DNA of 5,131 bases from Mariniphaga sp964398855 (GTDB taxonomy: Bacteria > Bacteroidota > Bacteroidia > Bacteroidales > Prolixibacteraceae), in NCBI GenBank assembly GCA_964398855.1, contig CAYNOQ010000133.1, forward strand, positions 1 through 5,131, given 5' to 3'. The translations under genes were made by a program, and so were the position numbers. Below the pieces are notes generated by a model. It made no database searches and was not told the DNA's origin. It saw nothing but the letters and a program-made list of their open reading frames with translations. Of the stretch, positions 1-5,093 are shown piece after piece; position 1 is the stretch's first letter; the number at the start of each line of letters is the position of its first letter.

Positions 1-11
1 TTGAGTCATAG

Positions 12-45
12 GATTACTACGAAACTTCGCAGTAATCAATTTTTT
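12..45 (+). terminator. Rho-independent terminator-like hairpin of the gene left of the window
   Basis: GATTACT (12-18) pairs with AGTAATC (31-37). After one A-C mismatch (19/30) the stem continues CGA (20-22) with TCG (27-29) around a four-base loop AACT. Six Ts follow at 40-45, so the structure fits an intrinsic terminator reading on the + strand, ending a gene that lies left of the window. Stops at 2-4 (TGA, seen with the preceding T) or 9-11 (TAG) could close that gene, but its frame cannot be established. On the minus strand there is no T tract after the stem. Confidence 0.55.
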
Positions 46-87
46 CTGTGTCAAACAGACTTGATTAATTGCTTTAGCTCTTTGTAT

Positions 88-133
88 CCTCCGCTGGCGC
101 GGTCTTGCAAACCGTGCCTTGCTTTGCAAAAGC
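88..133. repeat. REP-like GC-rich palindromic element
   Basis: Positions 96-118 form an 8-bp stem, GGCGCGGT with AACCGTGCC minus its first A, containing one G-T wobble around the seven-base loop CTTGCAA. It is flanked by TCCTCCGCT on the left. A second small hairpin, GCTTT-GCA-AAAGC, lies at 121-133 and is followed by seven As. The block is much more GC-rich than the surrounding DNA. From memory, very similar short stretches (CCGCTGGCGCGG...TTGCAA...CCGTGCC) occur as dispersed intergenic repeats in many Bacteroidota genomes. Only one copy is present here, so its repeat nature is inferred rather than seen. Confidence 0.5.
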
Positions 134-265
134 AAAAAAATCTTATACTTTCATTTGCACAATTTTCAGCAACCTAAGATGAGTAAAAAACCAATATGCA
201 ATTCACAATAAATTCCATGAAGACAATCTTCTTTCAAAAACAAAATCTCTGTTTCTGTCGGCTTG

Positions 266-299
266 TTTGGCTGAAGCTGAAATTAATATTGTAATTTTG
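266..299 (+). promoter_or_regulatory. Candidate Bacteroidetes-type promoter (distal) for the DUF5916 gene
   Basis: TAATTTTG at 292-299 matches the Bacteroidetes -7 consensus TAnnTTTG exactly. A TTTG at 266-269 lies 22 bases upstream, inside the 17-23 base spacing described for the -33 TTG box. Transcription would start near 305, which leaves a leader of about 145 bases before the ATG at 450. The downstream half of the -7 box is part of the 28-bp palindrome at 295-322, so a protein bound there would be expected to block this promoter. Confidence 0.45.
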
Positions 300-322
300 T
301 ACTTTTATATAAAAGTACAAAA
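295..322. promoter_or_regulatory. 28-bp perfect palindrome, possible operator
   Basis: The half site TTTTGTACTTTTAT (295-308) is followed directly by its exact reverse complement (309-322), with no spacer and no mismatch. The match stops at 294/323 (A/A). It overlaps the last four bases of a TAnnTTTG promoter box and would cover the transcription start. This is what a repressor operator for a dimeric regulator looks like. It could equally be a repeat remnant: from memory, GTAC/TTTT-type inverted sequences are common between genes in this phylum. It could also form a hairpin in RNA transcribed from further upstream. The repeat itself is certain; its role is inferred. Confidence 0.5.
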
Positions 323-401
323 ACAGCAGAATCAACCAACGGTTTCGGAATTAAATCGTTCTATCTAATTTCTTTCAAAATGAAGCGGTTTTTTATGAAA
401 G

Positions 402-429
402 TTGCTGGGCTGATTACATGATACTTTTG
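402..429 (+). promoter_or_regulatory. Candidate proximal promoter for the DUF5916 gene
   Basis: TACTTTTG at 422-429 is an exact TAnnTTTG match with a TTG box at 402-404, 17 bases upstream. The start point would be near 436, giving a very short leader of about 14 bases. A purine run GAAGAGAG at 429-436 ends 13 bases before the ATG, a little far for a classical ribosome binding site. Confidence 0.4.
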
Positions 430-449
430 AAGAGAGTAATTTTAATCGC

Positions 450-2621
450 ATGAGAACAACCATTTTATGCTTTTTACTTTGTTTTTCTGTTTCAGCAGGG
501 GCTAATCCTGTTAAAAAACAGAAAAATGATACCATTGCCAATACTCACAACAAAGATTTTGTTTACCACGTAAAAAAGCTAAAAGGTGAGATTACCATTG
601 ACGGGAAACTTGATGAGCCGGACTGGCTGAATGCCCAAAAGGCAGCTCCCTTTTATCTGGTTTTGCCAATAGACACCGGTTTATCGGCACAGCAGTCGGA
701 GGTGATGATGACCTTTGACGACAAGGCGCTTTACATGGCTTTTGTTTTCTACGATACCATTCCCGGAAAACGGATTATGCAATCGTTCAGACGCGATTTT
801 GTGTTTGGAGTCAATGACAACTTTCTCTCTTTTTTCGACACTTTTCTTGATCAGACCAATGGCTTTTCCTTTGGAATTTCTGCTTCGGGTGCAAAATGGG
901 ACGGCACCATGAGCGAAGGTTTTCAGGTTAACTTAGACTGGGATGCCAAATGGAGTTCTAAAGTAATGCACTACGATGATAAATGGGTTGCCGAAATGCG
1001 TATCCCATTTCGCTCCGTTCGCTACCCTTCCGGAACTGACCGTTGGTATGTAAATTTCAGCCGGTTAGACCTGAAAACCAATGAAAAGTCGAGCTGGGCG
1101 CCGGTGCCGCGTCAATTCCCCACTGCATCGTTAGCTTATACCGGCGTCATGCAGTTTGAAGAGCCGCTTCCCAAATCCACTGTTCAATTCTCATTGATTC
1201 CCTATCTTTTTGGAGGCTACTCCAATGATTTTGAGGCAGGGACAGGTTCTGCCTATCATAAGGATTTCGGATTTGATGCAAAAGTAGGGATATCATCTTC
1301 CATGAATCTCGATTTGACATATAATCCCGATTTTGCTCAGGTAGAAGTGGATCAGCAGGTTACCAACATTGACCGTTTTGAGCTGTTCTTCCCGGAAAAG
1401 AGACAATTTTTCCTTGAAAACAGCGATCTGTTTTCCGGTTTTGGCTTCAGTTCAACCACTCCATTTTTTTCGCGAAGAATCGGATTAGATGCACCGGTGC
1501 TTGCCGGTGCGCGCCTGAGTGGAAAAATCGGCAACGACTGGCGCATCGGACTGATGAACATAGCTACCCGGAAATTTGATGAACTCCCTTCAAAAAATTT
1601 CACAGTAGCTTCGCTGCAGCGAAAAATATTGGCACGCTCCAATTTCGGATTCATCTTTGTAAACAAGGAGAATCTGACACAAGCTGATGAAAGCAGTCGT
1701 TTTAACCGGGTTGCCGGATTTGATCTGAATCTGGCAAGCAAAAACAATTTTTGGGAGGGAAAACTTTTCTATCACCGCTCATTTCAGCCTGAAAATCCTG
1801 AAAAACAATATGCTCAGGGCGCCAACCTGAAGTATAAGGCAAAAAACCTGCAAATTGATATTTCGCAATCATCAGTTGGTGAAAACTACCTTGCAGAAGC
1901 TGGCTATATAAGGCGCACGGGCTATAATTATCTCGCTCCGAAAATCGTTTACCTGTTTGTGCCCAACAAAAAGATTATCAGCCACGGACCTGCAATTCAA
2001 CTTGAAAATTACTTCAATAAAGATTTCAGGAAGATTGATCATGAAAATACGCTTAGCTATCAGTTAGAGTTTGAGAAATCAAGCGTTTTGACTTTAGGCT
2101 ACCGGAGCTTGTTTGTGGAGCTTGACAATGATTTTGATCCTACACATGTAAGCGGACACTATCTGCCGGCCGGCAGCAGGTACCATTTTGGCGGTGCAGC
2201 ATTAATTTACAGCTCAGCGCCCAAAAATTTACTGAAATGGGATGCCGAAGCTGCAAAAGCAACATTCTACAATGGTAATATCCAGTATCTTACCGGACAG
2301 ATTGGATACCGGTTTCAGCCTTATGTCAACTTTGCCATGAACTTCAATTACACCGATATTCATCTGCCCAATCCGTTTGAACGTACCCGTTTTTGGCTTC
2401 TGGGACCTAAACTGGATGTAACTTTTTCCGAAAATATTTTCTGGACAACCTTTGTGCAATACAATGAGCAGATCAACAACATGAATATCAACATGAGGTT
2501 CCAGTGGAGATACCAGCCTGTTTCGGATATTTTTGTGGTTTATACCGACAATTATATTCCGGGATCATGGAATTCGCGGAACCGGGCATTGGTATTAAAA
2601 ATAACCTATTGGCTGAACTGA
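450..2621 (+). CDS. Secreted DUF5916 protein with CBM9-like N-terminal domain
   Basis: A 723-residue envelope protein of unknown function. Residues 1-18 are a signal peptide: MRTT, a hydrophobic core, then AGA before N19, a good signal peptidase I site. No lipobox is present. Residues about 40-235 resemble the family 9 carbohydrate-binding fold, with the opening motif ITIDGKLDEPDW (48-59) and the closing strand WVAEMRIPFRSVRYP (179-193). From about 245 to the end the protein matches DUF5916: NPDFAQVEVDQ (292-302), FELFFPEKRQFFLENSDLF (310-328), FFSRRIG (339-345), then many amphipathic beta strands, NINMRFQWRYQPVSDIFVVY (679-698), and a final strand ALVLKITYWLN. I infer an outer-membrane beta-barrel-like part with a periplasmic sugar-binding-like module. 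Substrate is unknown, and the CBM9-like domain alone does not prove carbohydrate binding. Length is usual for the family and the frame is intact. No clear terminator follows. The ATG at 450 is supported by the signal peptide starting exactly there. Confidence 0.93.
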   Translation: MRTTILCFLLCFSVSAGANPVKKQKNDTIANTHNKDFVYHVKKLKGEITIDGKLDEPDWLNAQKAAPFYLVLPIDTGLSAQQSEVMMTFDDKALYMAFVFYDTIPGKRIMQSFRRDFVFGVNDNFLSFFDTFLDQTNGFSFGISASGAKWDGTMSEGFQVNLDWDAKWSSKVMHYDDKWVAEMRIPFRSVRYPSGTDRWYVNFSRLDLKTNEKSSWAPVPRQFPTASLAYTGVMQFEEPLPKSTVQFSLIPYLFGGYSNDFEAGTGSAYHKDFGFDAKVGISSSMNLDLTYNPDFAQVEVDQQVTNIDRFELFFPEKRQFFLENSDLFSGFGFSSTTPFFSRRIGLDAPVLAGARLSGKIGNDWRIGLMNIATRKFDELPSKNFTVASLQRKILARSNFGFIFVNKENLTQADESSRFNRVAGFDLNLASKNNFWEGKLFYHRSFQPENPEKQYAQGANLKYKAKNLQIDISQSSVGENYLAEAGYIRRTGYNYLAPKIVYLFVPNKKIISHGPAIQLENYFNKDFRKIDHENTLSYQLEFEKSSVLTLGYRSLFVELDNDFDPTHVSGHYLPAGSRYHFGGAALIYSSAPKNLLKWDAEAAKATFYNGNIQYLTGQIGYRFQPYVNFAMNFNYTDIHLPNPFERTRFWLLGPKLDVTFSENIFWTTFVQYNEQINNMNINMRFQWRYQPVSDIFVVYTDNYIPGSWNSRNRALVLKITYWLN

Positions 2622-2740
2622 TTCCGGGAGAACTTTACAATTGATCCGCTTGATTGTGCCACAAATAATTGGACTATTTTCTAAATCAACTTCCTAAATA
2701 CAACAGCAATTTTTACCAAAATGTTAAACAAAAACCCTAT

Positions 2741-2755
2741 GGAATTTTAAATTCC
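2741..2755. promoter_or_regulatory. 15-bp inverted repeat upstream of the mdh promoter, possible operator
   Basis: GGAATTT (2741-2747), a single central T, and AAATTCC (2749-2755) form a perfect inverted repeat. Its right end lies 19 bases before the -7 box at 2775, in the place where the -33 element is expected; no TTG box is found there. The position suits either an activator or a repressor site. AT-rich content makes chance more likely than for the longer palindromes in this window. Confidence 0.3.
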
Positions 2756-2774
2756 CAGCCTAAACAAAATGCGT

Positions 2775-2782
2775 TATATTTG
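2775..2782 (+). promoter_or_regulatory. mdh promoter, -7 element
   Basis: TATATTTG is an exact match to the Bacteroidetes TAnnTTTG box and has the common form TTATATTTG. Transcription would start near 2789, giving a leader of about 60 bases. There is no TTG at the usual -33 distance. The leader is AT-rich, and no Shine-Dalgarno site precedes the ATG at 2849, as is normal in this phylum. Confidence 0.6.
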
Positions 2783-2848
2783 TCGGCTCTTGAACAAAAA
2801 GTATGAATCCGGTTTTAATTAATTATTAGTAATAAACTCATTATAGTT

Positions 2849-3784
2849 ATGAAAGTTACAGTTGTTGGAGCAGGAAATGTTGGTGCAACCTGCGCACAGA
2901 TTGTTGCCGAAAAAAACATCGTTAAAGAAGTAGTTCTGGTTGATATCAAAGAGGGTATTTCCGAAGGAAAAGCTCTTGATTTGTGGCAAACTGCGCCGGT
3001 AAATGAATACGATACGCGTTTAATCGGTTCTACCAATGATTATTCAAAAACAGCCGGTTCGGAAGTGGTTGTCATCACTTCGGGAGTTCCGCGCAAACCG
3101 GGAATGAGCCGCGATGACCTGATTTCCATCAATGCAAGCATTGTCAAAAGCGTTACAGAAAACGTAGTGGAATATTCGCCCGATGCAAAAATCATTATTG
3201 TTTCCAACCCTTTGGATGTGATGACTTATGCCGCTTACGTTACGGCAAAAAAACCAAAAAATCAGGTGATGGGCATGGCTGGTATTTTGGATACTGCCCG
3301 CTATCGTGCATTCCTTGCAGAAGCGCTCGATATTTCTCCGCGTGACATTCAGGCACTGCTGCTCGGCGGTCATGGAGACACCATGGTTCCGCTGCCCCGC
3401 TACACAACTGTTTCCGGCATTCCGGTTACCGAACTTATTGACAAGGATACTTTGGATGCCATTGTTGACCGCACAAAGAAAGGTGGAGGCGAATTAGTTA
3501 ATCTTATGGGTACATCTGCCTGGTATGCTCCCGGATCAGCTGCTGCACAGATGGTTGAAGCAATCGTTATGGATCAAAAACGTATTTTTCCCTGCTGTGT
3601 GAAATTAGAGGGCGAATTCGGTTTAAACGATATGTTTGTTGGTTCTCCGGTGAAATTAGGCAAAAACGGTGTGGAACAAATTATCGAAATTCCTTTGAAC
3701 GAAGAGGAGACAAAACTCCTGCACGACTCTGCCCAGGCGGTAAAAAGTATCATGGACGTGTTAGATAAAATGAATATCTTATAG
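2849..3784 (+). CDS. mdh: Malate dehydrogenase (NAD, LDH-like class)
   Basis: A 311-residue cytoplasmic enzyme that interconverts malate and oxaloacetate with NAD in the TCA cycle (EC 1.1.1.37). The Rossmann motif GAGNVG is at residues 7-12. Asp32, at the end of the second strand (VVLVD), favours NAD over NADP. The active-site loop GVPRKPGMSRDD (79-90) carries Arg82, the residue that selects malate rather than lactate, and Arg88. Asn120 (SNPLD), Asp148 and Arg151 (GILDTARYR) and the catalytic His175 (GGHGD) are all present, so the enzyme should be active. Length is typical of the LDH-like malate dehydrogenases. The ATG at 2849 places the Rossmann strand at the usual distance from the N-terminus. 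The gene has its own promoter box upstream and an intrinsic terminator 24 bases after its stop, so it probably forms a single-gene transcript. Lactate dehydrogenase is unlikely given Arg82. Confidence 0.97.
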   Translation: MKVTVVGAGNVGATCAQIVAEKNIVKEVVLVDIKEGISEGKALDLWQTAPVNEYDTRLIGSTNDYSKTAGSEVVVITSGVPRKPGMSRDDLISINASIVKSVTENVVEYSPDAKIIIVSNPLDVMTYAAYVTAKKPKNQVMGMAGILDTARYRAFLAEALDISPRDIQALLLGGHGDTMVPLPRYTTVSGIPVTELIDKDTLDAIVDRTKKGGGELVNLMGTSAWYAPGSAAAQMVEAIVMDQKRIFPCCVKLEGEFGLNDMFVGSPVKLGKNGVEQIIEIPLNEEETKLLHDSAQAVKSIMDVLDKMNIL

Positions 3785-3807
3785 CATCTCTGTAATCAGA
3801 AATATTT

Positions 3808-3842
3808 AAACGGCTGTTTTCTTGAAATTCAGCCGTTTTTTT
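3808..3842 (+). terminator. Intrinsic terminator after mdh
   Basis: AAACGGCTG (3808-3816) pairs perfectly with CAGCCGTTT (3830-3838), a 9-bp stem with a 13-base loop. The T run at 3836-3842 provides the seven-T tail. It is the clearest terminator in the window. The next start codon is only 13 bases after the tail. Confidence 0.88.
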
Positions 3843-3855
3843 GTTTCTTTGAGTT

Positions 3856-4293
3856 ATGAAAATCAAAATTCCTTTAAGGCTGATTGAACCGGAAGAGGAA
3901 AGTTACCATCTCGCCGCTGTCACGCTGTTTGAGGACAAAACCATCGTTTTCTGGATTGTTGATACCGGAGCTTCCAAATCGGTATTTGATAAGAATATGA
4001 CTGAATATTTTATTGAGTCTTCCGAAAAAAATGAACCGATGCACACTACCGGCATTACCGACACACCGTTAAAGACAACTCTCGCACAAATGAAACCCTT
4101 TTCGATTGGAAAGCTGACCGTACCCAATCTGGAAGTTGCACTGATTGATCTCACGCACATCAATGATTTTTATCCCGATTCTGCAAAAATCAAAATCTGT
4201 GGTATGCTGGGAGGTGATTTTTTGATGAAGTACAAAGCAATTATTGATTATCGAAAAAATGAACTGAAACTGACAGCTCCCAAAAGAAAGTGA
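3856..4293 (+). CDS. Small retropepsin-like aspartyl protease family protein
   Basis: A 145-residue protein with the hallmarks of a single-lobe aspartyl protease. The catalytic loop is IVDTGASKSVFD (residues 34-45), with Asp36-Thr37-Gly38 as active-site triad. The second conserved half is CGMLGGDFLMKYKAIIDYRKNELKL (split here as CGMLGGDFL 115-123 and IIDY 129-132). With one DTG motif, activity would require a homodimer, as known for retropepsins. No signal peptide or membrane segment is seen, so it should be cytosolic; the substrate is unknown. An in-frame TGA at 3850-3852 makes ATG 3856 the first usable start. No Shine-Dalgarno site and no TAnnTTTG box lie between the mdh terminator and the ATG, so expression may depend on read-through from mdh or on an unrecognised promoter. 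Peptidase activity is inferred from the motif; some relatives may not be active enzymes. Confidence 0.85.
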   Translation: MKIKIPLRLIEPEEESYHLAAVTLFEDKTIVFWIVDTGASKSVFDKNMTEYFIESSEKNEPMHTTGITDTPLKTTLAQMKPFSIGKLTVPNLEVALIDLTHINDFYPDSAKIKICGMLGGDFLMKYKAIIDYRKNELKLTAPKRK

Positions 4294-4372
4294 GATTCAA
4301 TTCAAAGAATTCGGTTTTTCATTTCCAACTGTTTTCACCACCAAAATCTGATTTTTGGCAGGAGACATAATT

Positions 4373-4380
4373 TAGTTTTG
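4373..4380 (+). promoter_or_regulatory. Candidate -7 promoter element
   Basis: TAGTTTTG is an exact TAnnTTTG match. The nearest TTTG upstream (4354-4357) is 15 bases away, slightly under the usual spacing. The start would fall near 4387, inside the 18-bp palindrome at 4385-4402. It could drive the small membrane-protein gene with a long leader. Confidence 0.3.
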
Positions 4381-4384
4381 AAAT

Positions 4385-4402
4385 CGTCAAGAATTCTTGA
4401 CG
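4385..4402. promoter_or_regulatory. 18-bp perfect palindrome, possible operator
   Basis: CGTCAAGAATTCTTGACG is its own exact reverse complement, with no spacer. It begins five bases after a TAnnTTTG box and lies about 180 bases before the likely start of the next gene. No T tract follows (GTGAAAAAATAG), so it is not a terminator on the + strand. Position and symmetry suggest a binding site for a dimeric regulator; no regulator gene is in the window. Confidence 0.45.
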
Positions 4403-4540
4403 TGAAAAAATAGAGCAAAAAGAGCGGTTTGATTCTTTAAAAATTCCCAAAAAACAGCGCTATTAACTTTATGATATTTAAGATTGAAGCCCTACTTCTT
4501 AAATTCTCCCGTTCATACAGCAAAACCGGAACTAATTCCT

Positions 4541-4548
4541 TATATTTG
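4541..4548 (+). promoter_or_regulatory. Promoter -7 element that decides the start of the next gene
   Basis: TATATTTG, in the context CTTATATTTGCGGC, is a very typical Bacteroidetes -7 box. No TTG lies at the expected -33 distance. Transcription would begin near 4554, which is downstream of the ATG at 4471 and argues that translation starts at TTG 4561 or GTG 4567 instead. Confidence 0.55.
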
Positions 4549-4566
4549 CGGCGCAAAATTTTGAAC

Positions 4567-4974
4567 GTGAAATCGGGATTAAAAATATCGAAAAACAGAT
4601 GGATAAGACTTGCGGTTCTTGTGGGTATCACAAGCGTTGCGGTTCTTTTCGATCACTATTTTGAAAAACATCCCGAAGCGCTGAAGGAACTCCATACGGA
4701 GAGCGAAAAAAACGCCAACACACAGGAGGGAATTTATCTGTTTTCACAAACTCTTCCATCCAACGTGAAATCGTCGGTGCAAAAATCGCCTTCGCGGAAA
4801 CTGAGCGCCGAATCGCATGGCAAGCTGCTTCAGAAGTGGCACCAGTTGCGTATTCATCAATTTCTTAGGACAGAACCAAACATCATCCTTCAGCCTTTCT
4901 TTCTTTCACACAATCATCTGATTTTCAGGAGGTATTTTTTCGATATCCCTGATGAAGTCCCGCTTTTATCCTGA
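4567..4974 (+). CDS. Membrane-anchored protein of unknown family
   Basis: I do not recognise this protein. From GTG 4567 it has 135 residues. A basic N-terminus (KSGLKISKNRWIR) precedes one hydrophobic segment at about residues 14-28 (LAVLVGITSVAVLF). A hydrophilic part of about 105 residues follows, rich in K, S, H and E, ending in an aromatic stretch (FFLSHNHLIFRRYFFDIPDE). This fits a signal anchor with most of the protein in the periplasm; an uncleaved anchor is favoured because no clear AxA site follows. The same frame is open back to ATG 4471 (167 residues), but that extension runs through the promoter box at 4541-4548 and reads like non-coding DNA. TTG 4561 is another option. No ribosome binding site is evident for any start. 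It lies between the protease gene and secDF; a link with protein export is only a guess from position. Codon use looks similar to its neighbours. Confidence 0.6.
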   Translation: MKSGLKISKNRWIRLAVLVGITSVAVLFDHYFEKHPEALKELHTESEKNANTQEGIYLFSQTLPSNVKSSVQKSPSRKLSAESHGKLLQKWHQLRIHQFLRTEPNIILQPFFLSHNHLIFRRYFFDIPDEVPLLS

Positions 4975-4981
4975 TTTTTTT

Positions 4982-5002
4982 CCGCATCAAAGCTGATGTC
5001 GG
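4982..5002 (+). other. Hairpin in the secDF upstream region
   Basis: CCG (4982-4984) pairs with CGG (5000-5002) and CATCA (4985-4989) with TGATG (4994-4998), with one bulged T (4999) and a four-base loop AAGC. The run of seven Ts (4975-4981) lies before the stem, not after it, so this is not a + strand terminator. On the minus strand the sequence after the stem would be As. It may be a leader structure of the secDF transcript, or incidental. Confidence 0.3.
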
Positions 5003-5093
5003 GAAACCCATGGCTCATTCAGCCAAAACAGGAGAATTATTTTTCAGCTTTCAAAAAAAATTACAAATAACAACTTTTTTAAAATAAAATTTT

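Larger units (their letters stand above)
1..449. other. Non-coding region upstream of the DUF5916 gene
   Basis: No supportable gene is seen. Frame 1 is open from base 1 to a TAA near 177, but it reads through the terminator hairpin and the REP-like element and has no protein-like composition. The region holds the terminator (12-45), the REP-like palindrome (88-133), a distal promoter with 28-bp palindrome (266-322) and a proximal promoter (402-429). I see nothing specific in 134-265 and 323-401. Confidence 0.6.
2622..2848. other. Intergenic region between the DUF5916 gene and mdh
   Basis: This 227-base AT-rich gap contains no convincing ORF and no clear terminator for the upstream gene. The only stem seen near its start is ACAAT/ATTGT with an 11-base loop and no T tract. 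It carries the 15-bp inverted repeat at 2741-2755 and the mdh promoter box at 2775-2782. Confidence 0.6.

Noticed and set aside
1..9. Minus-strand ATG (complement of 7-9) that could begin a gene running left
   Set aside because: Only three codons (MTQ) are in the window, and the neighbouring hairpin with a T tail reads as a + strand terminator; it cannot be judged.
380..421. 13-codon upstream ORF (MKRFFMKVAGLIT) before the DUF5916 gene
   Set aside because: Too short, no ribosome binding signal, and it ends within the proximal promoter; if that promoter is used it would not even be transcribed.
1352..1747. 131-codon open frame on the minus strand
   Set aside because: It is the antisense shadow of the well-supported DUF5916 gene, overlapping its most conserved motifs, and has no protein-like domain of its own.
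3044..3373. 109-codon open frame on the minus strand
   Set aside because: It lies fully inside mdh, opposite to intact catalytic motifs, and its translation is low-complexity-like with no recognisable family.
4294..4320. AATTC-AAA-GAATT stem followed by a short T run after the protease gene
   Set aside because: Five AT-rich base pairs with a three-base loop and a two-G gap before five Ts make a very weak terminator; not supported on its own.
4341..4358. CCAAAA/TTTTGG hairpin with six-base loop
   Set aside because: Short AT-rich stem with no T tail; expected by chance in such DNA.
5053..5093. A8/T6 and ATAAAATTTTAT symmetries before secDF
   Set aside because: Low-complexity A/T runs give such symmetry by chance; better read as an A/T-rich translation leader.
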